A stretch of 64,000 bases of DNA from Collybia mongolica. Lineage: Eukaryota; Basidiomycota; Agaricomycetes; Agaricales; Clitocybaceae. Of the stretch, positions 44,989 to 58,011 are shown piece after piece. Where the stretch lies: assembly GCA_013420905.1 (NCBI GenBank), contig JAAXNY010000005.1, positions 2,356,001-2,420,000 on the forward strand, read 5' to 3'. Each line of letters opens with the position of its first letter. The stretch's first letter is position 1. Below the pieces are notes generated by a model that was not told where the DNA came from, ran no database searches, and saw only the letters and a list, made by a program, of their open reading frames with translations. Position numbers and translations under genes: made by a program.

Positions 44989-47007
44989 GGTGTGGTAATT
45001 TCGAACGATTGTGAACGAGTGAATCAGCTGACAACACTAGAAGTACCTAAACAAAGTCAGTAGGTAAGGGAAAATAGTTCAGATCATGGGTGGGTGCCGG
45101 TATTTCTTCAAAGATCAATAGTTTGGAATTAAGGTACGTCCTTGTGCAATGTGCCTCGGATTGGATGAATCTCACTTGAATTCTGTTATTTTTATTGATA
45201 TGAACAAAATCAAGCCATTTTACATCTAGCACTGATTCAAAAAGGCCAGTTAGACTGATTGCTGAGTCATCGAACCAACACCGTGACTCACTAGCCTTAG
45301 GTGGGCCATCCTGTTCCTCAGGTTCCTCCTCCTTCGAAAAAATGACAAGTCACAGGCGATATTCTTGATTTCATAGTGATCGTGTCAGACTAGAACTAGA
45401 ACAGCAGGCCACATTGCAAAGGACGTACAGACTCAGAGCCGCCAATTCGGTATCAGCTGCTTCGTTTGTGACGTTAAGTTACAGTTTTTTTGTTAGAGAA
45501 AGAACTGATGGTTATATGGTCAGTATCTCAGGCTATAACCTGGCTTTTACTTGCGGAGTCGAAGCTAGGGAATGTGTGCTCAGGTTTAGTCCGCATTGAG
45601 TGTTCGGCTTTCGAGGATGAAAGCCCCAAAACAGGACAATCACATCGTCAAGTTTGTGATTCCTTTCATTCGTATGTGGAACACTAGTACTCTCGGGCGT
45701 CCTCTCGGACTTCTATATCTCTGCCCGAGTTTGCGTAAGTTCGGGCTTTTCTCGCTCATTATGTATTTTCCAGACTCTGCTGATGCCAAGTTCAACAGCA
45801 ACTTGTGATCGTTCAATAGTTTAGTGAGTAATCAATTTCCCTCAAGCTTTTATTGACTCACGATGATGCAGATCCATCTACGGGACTATGTGGAATAGGA
45901 CGTCTACTATGTATCAGCGTGAGCTGCAGTTGCCCATTAAACTTCAATAATGTTCAACCCTAAAAGATAGTATGAGCCATTTCTGTACATCGTCACGGAC
46001 TCTTCGCGCATCGCAGTTTGAAAAAATTCCGGGCTCCAGATATGGCGGGATAATACGATAATACTTTCTGCATCACTTCATGTGATACGTCGTCGGATTA
46101 TGCCTCTTGGCGCTAGCTGGTGATCACCTTCATTGAAGCTTGTGGACTCTTGGCTTGAAGGCACGCATGGGCCATTTTGGCATATCCTCCGAAATATTCA
46201 AGAGTGTGTTCTCCTGTAATGCATAACATAGATCACCTGGCTTTTTCAACTCATGGCATTCTTCTAACATAGTGCGGGTCGTTCTGTCTAATTTTGCAGC
46301 CCTATCGCCTCATCAGCGTTGGGGGCCTCCCACCGTGCATTTCGAATCAAATGGGACTCGGCATATACCATAACAATTAATGAAAAAATGTCGTCGAATT
46401 TATCGTTGGCAATAATATAAATTCTCGGAAGCCACAAATTGAAGCCTGTTCTCCACATGGTACAGGACACGCACATGCCTAACGTCCAACATTTGACGGC
46501 CTCCCAGCCAAACAGAACTATCAAATAATCTATAGCGACCAATTCATCTCCTGCGCATATCCATCCAGCGGTCCAGGTGCAGTGTTTCACGGCTGTTCAA
46601 CTCACAACGTGGAACACAGGAGAATCAAGTCTAGATGCCAGTCATGCGCAAAGCCCGATCGCAATTTATGCGAGTGTGTCAGGACATATTCAGTCGATTG
46701 TCTGCTCCTTGCGTGGCTAGAGATAGAACTCAACCTGGCGGCCCGCCAAATAGCAGTGATTCCGCGTGTCCTCTATAATGTTGCTCATGGTCTTTCTTGT
46801 AGATCAACCTGTGACCCAGATGAGCGGCCTTTATGGGGGGGACCTTTCAAGGGAGAAGTTTGCAACCATACGATGATGGAGGTAGATGATCCGGATACCT
46901 AAGCTCAATGAAGGTTTATAAGGAGGAAAAGCTCAACAATAAACTCAGGAGAACTATCTCAACGTTTTCTCGCCTTCTAATTCGCGGAAGTCTGCAGTAA
47001 CTTCCAA
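44989..47007. other. Two-kilobase gene-poor stretch
   Basis: No recognisable coding region over about 2 kb between the aldehyde dehydrogenase start and the fungalysin start; the three or four open frames are short, overlap on both strands and lack domains. It has a hairpin with arms CTCGGGC (about 45691) and GCCCGAG (about 45722), and a TATAA at 46917-46921 before the fungalysin gene. Both flanking genes point away from it, so it may be a long divergent regulatory region or hold an unrecognised noncoding gene. Confidence 0.4.
46917..46921 (+). promoter_or_regulatory. TATA-like element of the fungalysin gene
   Basis: TTTATAAGG, about 87-91 bp upstream of the ATG at 47008, on the correct strand and at a plausible distance. 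Confidence 0.35.
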
Positions 47008-49446
47008 ATGGTGTCTTTCAACAAATTCTTCAGCTCCGTCTTTCTGGCCGTTGCCTATGCATCTGTTGCAGGAGCAGGGCCTTCGTCAACTGCGATCAAA
47101 CACGAGACCCACCGTTCTAGGCATGTTGGACGTGGCCTTAGCCTCGAGAGTTTCCATCCCCCAACGATTTATAAGGTATGTTATCCCTCACTCTTTCGAA
47201 TTCGTGTTGGTGATGACTTGCAATATTCCAGACCTTCGGAGCCGGAATCGAGCAGCCGGCCTCATTTGGCCCAACCACCATCGAGGGCTCGGCGGTCGCG
47301 TTCGTACAGTCAGAACTCGGCGTCTCTGCGGATGAAGTCGTCTACAAGAGTGGTTACTCGACTGACTCAGCAAAATATGCCTATGTCAAGCAACACCACG
47401 TAAATGCTTCCTTAATTTGTATAACGTCACGAGTTTATGGGAATACTAATATAGGACGGGGTGCCATTTGCTAATGCAGTTGCTAATGTTGCTTGGAAAG
47501 GCAATAAAGTTGTCTCTTTTGGATCATCATTTGTAAAAAAGAGTGAGTGGCTCTAGGATTTGGATTACAGCTTAGTTTACACCCTAGCAGCAAGGATCGC
47601 ACCATCAAAGCCAACCGTCGATGTCAAATCCATTATCCCAAAGACTGAAGAAGCCTTAGATGGAAAGTATAATAATCATCCTGCTTCTCTTGAATACCTT
47701 GTCCGACCAGATGGCTCCATTGCCCTTGTGCATGTCGTACAAATTCAGAACGAAGAAGTTGGAACTTGGTACGAGGCATTTGTGGATGCCCATTCAGGAA
47801 CTATCCTGTCTGTCACAGATTTTGTTTCGGATGCTTCGGTGAGTATTGCATGCCAAACTTCAAGCTCAAAAAAGAGTCTTGACATCTTGTATGAATACAG
47901 TACACCGTCCTTCCCATTACCAAGCAAACACTCCCAGAAGGTCTTGAGACCCTTACGAACCCGCAAGATGCCTTAGCCTCTCCTGCAGGGTGGCACACCG
48001 TCGGAAGTACAAACACGACAACGACCGCGTACGTGCCCTTAAAGATGTGTGATCGGAAGTTTAGCTCAATTTATTTTGCATTAGGGGGAATAATGTTGTC
48101 GCGTACAAATCCTCTCAGAATGCCACCACTTCCCAGAGCTCCACTGGACTCAACTTTAATTATTCTTATGACATTACCCAGGCACCTACAGTTCAAGTAA
48201 ACGTCGATGCAGCACGCGTCAACGCTTTCTATGCTATCAATACTATCCACGATTTCGCTTACAGATATGGATTTACGGAACAAGCCTTTAACTTCCAAGC
48301 GAACAACTTTGGAAAGGGCGGGAAAGAAAATGACCGGGTCCTGATGTCTGTCCAAGACGCCTCAGGAACTAATAACGCAAATTTCGCCACGCCTCCTGAG
48401 TATGCTTTAGTTTCCTTACTATTGGTTGTATAATTTTCCTCATCTTGAATAGTGGCCAATCAGGGACTTGCCGCATGTGAGCTCTATTTTCTATGTAGTT
48501 GAAGTATGCTCATGAGACATATTTACAGGTACGTTTGGACTTACACAAATGTGAGTGCTTCAAGAGCATGGTAGTTGAATTTAGGTAACTGAGCTCCTTG
48601 GAATTAGCCTAAGCGCGATGGCGATATGGAGAATGATATCATTGTTCATGAGATGACTCACGGGATCACTAACCGAATGACCGGGGGCGGAACCGGACGA
48701 TGTCTGCAAACGACAGAGGCTGGAGGAATGGGTGAAGGGTGGTCAGACGCAATGGCTGAGTAAGTTACACTTCTCATCTGGGCGGAACGTCTATTACTTA
48801 CCGGGGATCTAGGTGGACTGAGCAAAAGTCTTCTGCTGTCCCAAACTACGTTTTGGGAGCATATGTAACGAACAATCCCAAGGGTATTCGCAAGTATCCT
48901 TATTCAACGTCCACGTATGGATTTTTTTTTTACTCGTGTAAGAATGTATCCTTATATAACTCTCAGAACGACCAACCCTCTGAGGTATTCCAGCGTCAAA
49001 GCTCTCAATGAAGTACACAGTGAGAGCCTTCCAGTGTTGCTAGAGATATAGGACCCATCCCCAACTTTGGATTTTACAGACATCGGAGAAGTCTGGGCGA
49101 ACATGCTTCATAATGTCTATGCAGCTCTTGTGACACAGCATGGATTCTCATCCACAGCCAGGACAAACCCGGGCGGCACCCAGGGTAACATAGTCTACCT
49201 TCATCTCTTCTTGGATGCGCTCTCTTTGCAACCATGCAACCCCACCTGTCAGTATATTCCGTGACCTGTGGTCTGTATACTCATTGCTCTATAGTTATCT
49301 CTGCCCGTGATGCATGGATACAGGCGGATGCCAACCGATACGGCGGTGCCAATAAGTGTCTTCTCTGGAAGGCATTTGCAAGCCGGGGACTCGGTGTCAA
49401 GGCTGCAGGTTACGTCGACGATTCCTCAGTTCCTGCCGGGTGTTGA
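47008..49446 (+). CDS. Fungalysin extracellular metallopeptidase (family M36)
   Basis: Secreted zinc protease. Start [20 protein letters not shown] with a cleavage site near AGAG, a clear signal peptide. A propeptide with an FTP fold follows ([60 protein letters not shown]). The mature domain has [38 protein letters not shown] and the zinc/catalytic helix [15 protein letters not shown] (HEMTH at 48647-48661) with the third ligand Glu in [18 protein letters not shown]. Then come [40 protein letters not shown] and a C-terminal [20 protein letters not shown]. Ends VPAGC. More than a dozen short introns. All active-site residues are present, so the enzyme is probably functional. Confidence 0.95.
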
Positions 49447-49676
49447 GAGTGGGGATTTTGTGTACTCCTTTGATAGATGTTCGTTGTGCATCCGCAATAA
49501 AGACGCTCTTCCGGATCAGTTTGAGCCAACTTTTCGTGAAAGAATTATCCCCGATATCATAATTGAAAATAGTGATCATGAGTTTGTGACAAATTGTGAC
49601 TGTGTGACATATGCCCGAAGAATCCCGAGTTAAAAAGCCGAGTTGTATTCACTCTTCACATATTGAATATCGAATC

Positions 49677-50026
49677 ATGTCCCTATCGCTCCTCGTTCGC
49701 TCGCCCATCGTTCGTCAACACGTCGTCTCTCGTGCACGTTCTTTGCACACAACTCCTTCAGTCCGCTCGGCTGGGCACGGCGAGTACAAAGTCGGTTCAC
49801 GCGTTTCAGTTCAGATTCAATGATTGATGTATTCTATAGTTCGTTCCCTTCTCTTACGATAAAAAGGTTCCATTTGGTGCTAAGGTCGCTTTTTACATGG
49901 TCAGCGGGTTCAGCATCCCGTTCCTGTGTGCTAAGTGGCAATTGTAAGCTATTTTTGTTTACTGTACCATCTAGCTACTAACGAGTTGTTGAAGACACAA
50001 ATCTCAGGGCGCATAAAGGTGGATGA
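49677..50026 (+). CDS. COX8: Cytochrome c oxidase subunit 8 (COX7C-like), mitochondrial
   Basis: Very small single-pass subunit of complex IV. The N-terminus MSLSLLVRSPIVRQHVVSRA is rich in Arg and Ser, a mitochondrial presequence ending near RSLHTTPSVRSAGHGE. The mature part reads YKFVPFSYDKKVPFGAKVAF and a transmembrane segment YMVSGFSIPFLCAKWQL, which is the family's pattern. Three exons: the junction after GEYK uses GTCGGT...TATAG, and the last intron after WQL gives a short end AHKGG with TGA at 50024-50026. About 75-80 residues in all. Convergent with the Dicer gene, whose stop lies about 80 bp beyond. Confidence 0.85.
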
Positions 50027-50106
50027 AACTAGAGTTGCTCAGAACTAAATATCAATTGGGTCGGCCCACATAATATAAGTGTCAGGTTGAAACTTTGGTG
50101 CCATGC

Positions 50107-53100
50107 TCAATCCCCAAGAATCATGCCGTCTTCGAATTCTGTTTCTGATAAAGCACTCCCAGAGGGCTTGTCATATCCTGAAGGACCATCCTCAAGATCT
50201 CGCATAATATCCTCTAAATCACCTTTTTTCTGCTTCTTCTTGGACACAGTGCGGCAATCGCAAGTTCTTGTTACAAAATTTGCGTCCCCTTCAAGCGCAT
50301 CCAAAGCGGACAGAGAAGCGCGTCTGGCTGCGACTGTCGGTGTTGAATCTTCTCCACTTGATAGTACAACATCATGCACGACCACTGCAAAGGATATGTA
50401 AGATTCACACTCAAGTATGGTTGGGTGAATGTTACCATGGCATAGTGTATTGTTACCATTTCTTCTCTTAGTGATCTCAAATTGGTGGCATCCTTGAGCT
50501 TGGAATAACTCGAACAAGATTTTTGTTGGGTGGTGGGAGAGTGTCTTTAGCATGATGTGTTTGTCGTAAAAAGGCTTTAGCACATTGTCAAACAAGGCTT
50601 CCACGCCAACTGGTGAAAAGTCGTCCGAAATGTAGATAGCCCCCGCTATTGACTCAAGTACATCCGAGATTGCCTAGCAAATGCGCTCAGTTACATTTCT
50701 CGCAACACGAACGTGCTTGCGCCAGTCACCTTGGGTGGTTCAATTTCGAGCCAGTATTGCCCGGGTGATCGACCTTCCCTTTCGGCCGCCCGATATTCTT
50801 CGTTTTGCTTAGTTCTGATGGTTGTGACATATTCCTGTATACTCGTGGCCAAAGTATATGATTCATATAAGAGATGCTCGTGTAGTCCAGACCATACGCA
50901 AATAGCGGCAAGGGCCGAGTTTGAGACCATGGCACTCTGTTGGTAAGTCAAGGTAATCTTTCAAAAGACGGTTCAAAAGATGAGATATGATTGATTGCCT
51001 TTAGGAGTGTTAAACCACCAGGGGAAAGTTGTTGATCTCGGTCGTAAATGTGGCGGATCACCACTGAATAACACTGTTAACCTGGATGTACATCTTGTCA
51101 AAGGCAACCTACTGAAATCGAGAACGGCATCTCCTACGAACTCTAGTCTTTCGTATGAAGTTGACTCGAAGCCTTGTATAGATGGATGTGTCTTGAGGAC
51201 AGTAACATATTAGGTGAATCAAACGCAAGCGAATTTCGAATTTACCAGAGCTTGTGCAAGTAGATGTGGGCGGGCGATTTTGTGCCTAATGATATTTTCC
51301 ACTTTTTCGATAGACTTTGGTTTCAATTTTGCAGTGATCTTTGGTGGAGGGGCTTGGGCTTTGCGACCAAAGTCCGACCATTGTCTGATATTCGGAATAG
51401 GAATTCCAAGCGCCTTTGTCGCATTCAGAGCCACTTCACGTCCCCCCGAAATATAAGCTGCTCCAATGATGGCTTCTGCTACATCGGCGATTGCCTGTGG
51501 ACAACAATTTATCACGACAATTGACAAAATTTGAATCCGAATACCTTATCGCCCAAGGACTGTGCAGTTGGGGATTGCTTTTGCCTCTTCTTTTTCTGAT
51601 ATGTACTGTTGTCTGACGCTTCGTGGATTTTCAAGTTGCTTTGTGCCAACCAAGGAAGATCCGGGGGAAGCGGCGGCGATGGTGGTTCTACTGTATCTGT
51701 ATCCCCAGGGATATCCACAGGACTTTTAGACCGAAATGGTGGTGCCGAAGGTATATAGAAGTTTGGGGGGTGCCAAATTTTGGAAGCAAATGGTTTAGCC
51801 TGTATATAGACGGGTAGATTGATATTGCAGGCGCATTGAAGTAAAGTCTTGTTGCTAATTATCATCAGTCGGGCAGCGTGCAAATCACCCTCGCTGGACG
51901 CGGGGTGGGTGACAAAGACATAAACTGTAGATAGGTACTTCAAAAAAGCATCCCCTTTTCTACCATTGAGTTCTAGCATATCTAATCATAGGAAAGTACA
52001 TACCGAGCAATTCCAAGCGTTCATAATCGTGTTCGACACCAGCAGATGGGGCACATATTGCCATATAAAGTAATTCTTCGGAAATGGCGTTATCGAAGTA
52101 TTTGGTGTTCAACTCTTTAACCAGCAAGAAATCATCTATTCTTCGGAAAATTGAAGGTAAAAGAAGTGCCATGTGCAATGTGCTGCCGAGTAAGATATTA
52201 GATGCATCGATTATTTCGAACTAGTTGGCAACGTACCTTGCAGGTATGGTGGACTTGGCACAGAGTTCGGGTATAAGGTCTAATAACATGTTAGGCCCAA
52301 TCTCCGAGTTGACAAATAAGCATACACTTGGCAGGCGACTTCGATGACTCTGACGGTAGTTGAGATGTGGGGTTCAAGTGGTTGAGAGAGGCTGGTATCC
52401 TTGACACCTCCATTATAGGTTGATCATATTCTTTCAATCCTTCAAAGCCTTTTCGCCGCGCTTTACAAAAATCGACTAGACTTTCATACTCCGCTTCACG
52501 CTGAGGAATGCGTGAGTTATGTTCATGCCATTAAAGACATACAGAGATACATACCGGACTGTCCAAAGGTTTGCTCAAGGGCGTCAAATCTGGTCTTATT
52601 CGAACAATCTCATATCGTCGCGTAAACTCGACCCAATTATCTTGAATTACAGCGTCTGCTACGTCCCGTTGCAGCTCTTCGATGGACCCCATCTTCAGTG
52701 TTATGGCGTGATCACGTCCTGCAAGGGTGACAAGATCCCATGGAACAAATTCGGTGACATTAGGCAGCGATAGACTTGGCTCGCTGACCCCCATAGAGGA
52801 GACAGCCTCCCTCGCCAGAGGTGCAAAAAAGTACACCATTTTGGGTATCTCGCAGGCATATGGCTTGTTCAAAACAACCCGTATCAGCCTGACGGTGTAT
52901 AGATGAAGATTGTGTAAGCGGTCAGCCTCAACTTTAAAGGCCGCGCCCCTTCGAAAGTTAATCCTGGTTGGAACTCCTGCACAAAAGAGGTTGAAACTGG
53001 TCATGTCGGGAAGAGATCTCCGTGTTAGTATCAGAAATGGTGCTCGAGGATAGACAGATGCCTCTGTATCGTTTGTGGATATAATGGTAGGGTATAGAAG

Positions 53101-55832
53101 TGTGAAGGGGGCCGATTCACTGTTCGTCCAAAATTCAGGCTCCTTCCTTAGATATAAACGTGTGCCCGGCGTTTTTTTGTCAGAAGAGTTCAGTGAAGGT
53201 AGATACTTAATTTTATCACCAAGGAATGGGTCAGAAGGGATTGGGAAAAAACGATAGTCAATGATTCCTGCCGCTACCAGTGCCTCGCAGGCGTTGTAAC
53301 ACGCAGTGCGTCTAGCATGTGCCCTAGAGATCGAAGGAGATCCAGAAATTCCGTTGGCAGGCGTCCCCGGAAGAATGATTGTGCAGAGATATGTGCGGGG
53401 AGTCCCAAACTCTCGCCGTTCATGGTCAAATTTGAAAAGGTTTTGCCCAACAAATACTCCAATATTTTGAGATGCCAAACTCGCCGCTACGCGGTAAATA
53501 ACACTTGTAGCATCTTGTAGATAGATCCGACCGCCAGCAGTTGGATCTTTAATGAAACCACTGGGATCTTCCTCATCCTCGGTGCCAGATGGATAGCTTT
53601 TGTTTGCTTCCTGCAGGGTGCATGGGGGGACGGCGCTGTGGAAAGTGGTGGCAAGTACCTCTGTCCACCACAGCATATCTGTGTCCAGTTGGGTGATTTT
53701 AGATAAGATGTGGCGGTGGACCTCGTTGTTCCGTTCGACCATATGTACTAAATGACTTTCGCGTCCACGAGTACAGGAGCGGACATAAGCAAGAGACACC
53801 TGACTTTCGAAAATGTCGAAGCTAAAAGGGTGCAAAAAATTCAGCTTAAGCCTCTGGGTATATTGTTTGTACGTGCCGAATGACAATCGATGCCTTAGGG
53901 ACGTCGAGATCCTCAACCGATTTGGTAGCGATAAGGAGATTGTACGATCCAGTTGCGAAATTGTGAAGTATTTCTTGCTGTAAAGAATCAAAATGGATCA
54001 GGAATGCAGAGGTGGACATCAAACGAGATTGACCTGACGTTCCGGGGTCGCGAGTGGACCATGTCCCATCAGAGCACAAGGGCGAAGAAAAACAAGTTGT
54101 TCATCCAAGGTACGAAGTAGATCCACTATTACGAAAGCAGTAGCATGCCGTTGCACTATTTGCAGTCGGCCATCAATAGATAAACTATCCAAAATCATCT
54201 TAGCTCACCGAAAACAATGCCTCGAAAGCCCGCCCCTTGAGGCTTGCATGACTTGAGCGTCTGAACGAGTTTCAAGAATTTGGGAGTTACGTTGAACCCC
54301 CGTGAGCTGGCGTCGAGGTTTGGCATCATGAAGGTCCAGTTTTTGACTTTATCTCGGATTTGACGCTGGATTATGGGTACAGATTGGCCTTCTTCATCCT
54401 CTTCCTCATATGAGGGTTGAACAACAGCTCCGATGTCTTTGAGCGCACGCCGCCATATGAGGTCAGATGCGCAAGACCCTATTTCGCTTAGTGCAAGTTG
54501 TGACGCGTTGAAGTGCTCTCGAAAGATAGTGCGAGAACGATCAAGTAGCTCGAGCTGCTTGAGGAGCCTGCCTTCGATTCCTTTGTCAGACTTTTCATAG
54601 GGAATGACAATCTCATTCGGGCGATCAGGAAGCGCCAGGATCTCTTCTCGTTTTTCTGTTGAAACACCAAAAACTTTAGAGTGCAAAGTCGTCTCCAATT
54701 TCAACATTGCGGAATCAAAATGAAACCCATGTTCCGGCGGAGGAGTTGCAAGTGCAAATATACGAGGGCGGGAAAGTGCGTCTGTCACACGATAAAAGTC
54801 ATTCATGATCTGAACGATGGGAACAGAAATGTGCGAATCCTGATCTTGGATATTCTGTACATCAGTTATCACAAGGACGTGAAGTTGGGTAATTGCAAGA
54901 GTTCCACGGAGTAGAGAGTCAAGCAATGACTGCTCAAGTGGTCAGATTCGAGGGATGCAAGATAAACGAAGGGCTCACGGTCGAGGGAATGACCACGATA
55001 TCCTCTTGCAGTAACTTTGTCCATGTTTCCCCTCCTGTTTCAAGTGTTGTTTTATCGTACTTTCCTATAGTGTAACTTGGGGCTTCAGCCTTGACTCGAA
55101 CAACATACTGTGCGACCTCCGAGTCGCGGCTAAAATCAATGTGTATTAGTGGAATTAAGCGTGAGGCTGAAGGAGGGTGCATACTCGACCACTATTAGCG
55201 CTGTGCGATGTCGAGCAGTAGTAGAGTTTCGGCGACGTCGTTCTACCTCTATGCCCCAAACAATAAATTGGACTAGAGTGTTAACCATGGCTGCAAGGAG
55301 TGTCATCGATGGCGTATGTACATGATCAATGGGCTTGACTTACATGTTAATGATGGAGCGATGGCGATGGCTGTGATGGAAGAATAAGCTTATAGCATCC
55401 ATTATGAACAGTCAAGGATAACAATTCACTATTTTCGCGTTGGGCATGTTCCAAGACTTGGTCTTGGAGCACTGCCAGAGCAGGTGGTGCAAACCGAATC
55501 AAATCATTCATTTCTGGGAGATGGTTTCCAATTGAATCATGGCTAGCTGGTTCAACAGGCTTTGCTTTTTTGAATAAAGAACCGTCTAGGTATGTTTCGT
55601 GATCAACATCTTTCCGAGAGTGTTCGTAACTCGATTGGTCAGTGGGCAAGAGAGAGTGCAGGCTGGTCTCAGAGGGAGGAACTGCCTCAACAATATCGGA
55701 AGACGACGCGTCGTGGTGAGATCCTTCCAATGTCCCTGCCTGGCCGCTATCAAGCCCGATCTGTGATTTACTTGATAGGTCCGCCTGCTTCCATGTCTGT
55801 TTCCATATTTTCAACATCTCGGATGCTGGCAT
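50107..55832 (-). CDS. Dicer-like protein: intact tandem RNase III, degenerate helicase
   Basis: Multi-exon Dicer. C-terminal to N-terminal on the minus strand: a dsRNA-binding segment (HPTKILFELFQAQGCHQFEI); RNase IIIb with THPSIQGFESTSYERLEFVG, GDAVLDF and AISDVLESIAGAIY; RNase IIIa with YERLELLGDAFLKYLST and AIADVAEAIIGAAY. Catalytic Glu and Asp of both signatures are present. Before them are the dimerisation domain (RIYLQDATSVIYRVAASLAS, HARRTACYNACEALVA) and a PAZ/platform-like region. The helicase C part (VFVQRHATAFVIVDLLRTLD, QEILHNFATGSYNLLIATKS) is recognisable. The N-terminal ATPase half has no GxGKT and its expected DECH reads TDVQ (LHVLVITDVQNIQDQ). The start used is the ATG of MPASEMLKIWKQTWKQ; a further exon could exist up to about 55980. 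Confidence 0.87.
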
Positions 55833-56035
55833 GAGTTTTGAGCGAGGTTTTCAAAGTGGAGGTAAGCTTGAATGATTTTCGGGTCACGTGTCACGAACAG
55901 GCTAGATTCTAAAAAGTTATGCTTTATAATTGTGACGTTGATGAACTCGCTCCTCGTCACCAAAAACGCTGTTCTCCATGTATAAGTAAGAGCAGGAGTC
56001 GTCTGGCAATCCAACTACAGGTCACCAGGTTATTC

Positions 56036-57591
56036 ATGGATTACAACAATGCTACAGTTGTGCACGTACTTGGAAAGCGTCTTGATGGTGATCACAACTT
56101 ACTGCCTGTTTCAACACAGAGAAGGCGAGTGACCTCTGAACCGTGCCTGCCTGAACGTCTCCCGTCTAGTGGTATGTTCAACAACCCTAATCGTTTTCTT
56201 CAATAAATCATATAATTATTCCAAGGCTTTCTACAACGTGAAGCCGAAGACCTAGCACCCAGGGCCATTCTTCGACAGTTACGTCGCTCACCTACCCCAC
56301 CGACCGAATCTGTCGATACACATGAATGCGTACCGGATCCTGCGCGCAGACAAAGCGTATCGTCAACGACGTCCCCCCCGGTCATTTCCACTTCAACTTC
56401 ACTCACAAACAATAGAACTTCGGGATGGACAGAGCCACAAGTTAGTCCCGTTATTTATCACACGACATCACACACAGACACACCTATCTCAATAGCCGTT
56501 TGAAGTGTTCCGGGCAATCGAGTCCAAAGACCTCATGTTTCTCATGGAAATACGTGATCGATCTTTTCCTGTATGTCCGCCGAACAGAATTCAAGGAGAA
56601 TTTATTCACAACGTAAGCAGCTTCTCCTCCGAAAAACAGGCGATGCTACTCCCCTACTGCATGCAATGCGAATTGGACAGTCGCACCGAGATGTAGCAAT
56701 TGTCCTCTTGGGCGCCTTTTCACGTTGGGTGAATCATCTAAACGACGACGATATTCCCAAGCCGCGCACCAAGATGATCTTGAAGGCATTGCGTACGTTT
56801 TTTCCCAGATTCATGATTGTTCCAGCATTTATGTCTACACAGGAACTAACCTTAAACTTGCCATTGACTATGGACTAGCGAAATCTCAGAGTGATCTCAC
56901 TGCATCATTCTTACAAACTCTCATCATGAGTGAAGGGGACAAATGGGTCTGGTCCCAAGTTTCATCTATTTCGCGGGCATTAAATGCAGGCACTGAAGGC
57001 CAACCTGTGAAGGCTGCAGATTCCGCGGTTCGACGTTTTGCTACAAAGGAGCTCGGCAAGGCTCATGCTATTGCTACTCTCGAAGACTAGTATGTTTTAA
57101 TCGCGTACTCTGGCGGAAGTTGCTAAATTAAGGCGGTCTGTTCAGTATAGCAAACGCGACTGGGTTGGTTATCCTTATTTGACAGTGTTTGAGCTAACGC
57201 ACTCGCCGTTTATCCCAATAGAGACTTGCTCATGTTGAGTGCATGGTCCAATGTATTAGAGACAGTCCAGGCCGAGGCCATACCTGTGTGTTAGTTGTGA
57301 TATCCTAAATCATGGTCTAACTCTTTTTGCCAAGTCATACTATTTCGCCCGCGATGATCGTGTCTATAAAGCTTTCGTCGACAGATTGGATCAACACAAC
57401 CTTGCCATTCAGGCTTCTCTCACCCGACGGTTAAAATGGCAATTGCGAATCCTCAGGACCGTTCTAGCAGGTCGAACGACGACATATCGTGTGAGTCCAA
57501 AGCTCATTATTTCCCAATACTTTCATTTATAGACCCTCAGAAAAAAATTGAGCTGTTAGCGGCCGAATTGGACGACGGTGATGGTGTTTGA
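56036..57591 (+). CDS. Conserved-looking protein of unknown function
   Basis: Six or seven exons. After a disordered start (MDYNNATVVHVLGKRLDGDH; Ser/Pro-rich to about residue 110) comes an apparently well-folded helical core: FEVFRAIESKDLMFLMEIRD, LLLRKTGDATPLLHAMRIGQ, DVAIVLLGAFSRWVNHLNDD, LRTNLKLAIDYGLAKSQSDL, TLIMSEGDKWVWSQVSSISR. The PLLHAMRIGQ and LLGAFSRW repeats resemble ankyrin- or HEAT-like pairs. The last exons give PTYYFARDDRVYKAFVDRLD and SLTRRLKWQLRILRTVLAGR, ending in a Glu/Asp-rich tail. I recognise no named family and no catalytic motif. The strong codon-by-codon openness across exons and its clean splice sites support a real gene. Divergent from the Dicer. Confidence 0.8.
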
Positions 57592-58011
57592 AGCTTTGAG
57601 CTCACTTCATGATGTCGTGGCAACTCCATGGACTTTCATACACGTTTGTACTAACACTCACAGGTTATATCAAACACTGGATTCTCGATGTTCCTTTTTC
57701 ACACTCGCAGTATTATTCATTGCTCGTATAAGGTGCCTGGCCAGCATAAGATCGCACCCGGTCTTTGGCGTATCATCGAGCAGATAGCGAAATTACGAAT
57801 TCTTATCTGGTACGGTAATTTGACCATTGTCGGACTTGCCACTTTGGTGTCATTTGTGACCGACATTGGCCACATACCAACCTTACGAATTCGTCGAAGG
57901 CCGTCAGGCGACATTGTTCTTGCATCCGTGTTGTCCAAACTATCTATAAATGATAATGTATTTATGAAAATGAAAGGCGGGTCGAAATTTCCAATCTGAG
58001 GTCTCTGGGTT
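57592..58011. other. Intergenic region, convergent 3' ends
   Basis: About 420 bp between two convergent genes. Frames open on both strands (for example plus 57688-57999) but carry no domain and no supporting splice structure. Taken as untranslated sequence. Confidence 0.4.

Noticed and set aside
46288..46590. 100-codon minus frame in the gene-poor stretch
   Set aside because: No domain, no supporting neighbouring exons, and ordinary length for chance openness in this composition.
57688..57999. Plus frame of 103 codons between two convergent genes
   Set aside because: A minus frame of similar length overlaps it and neither has a domain; treated as untranslated sequence.
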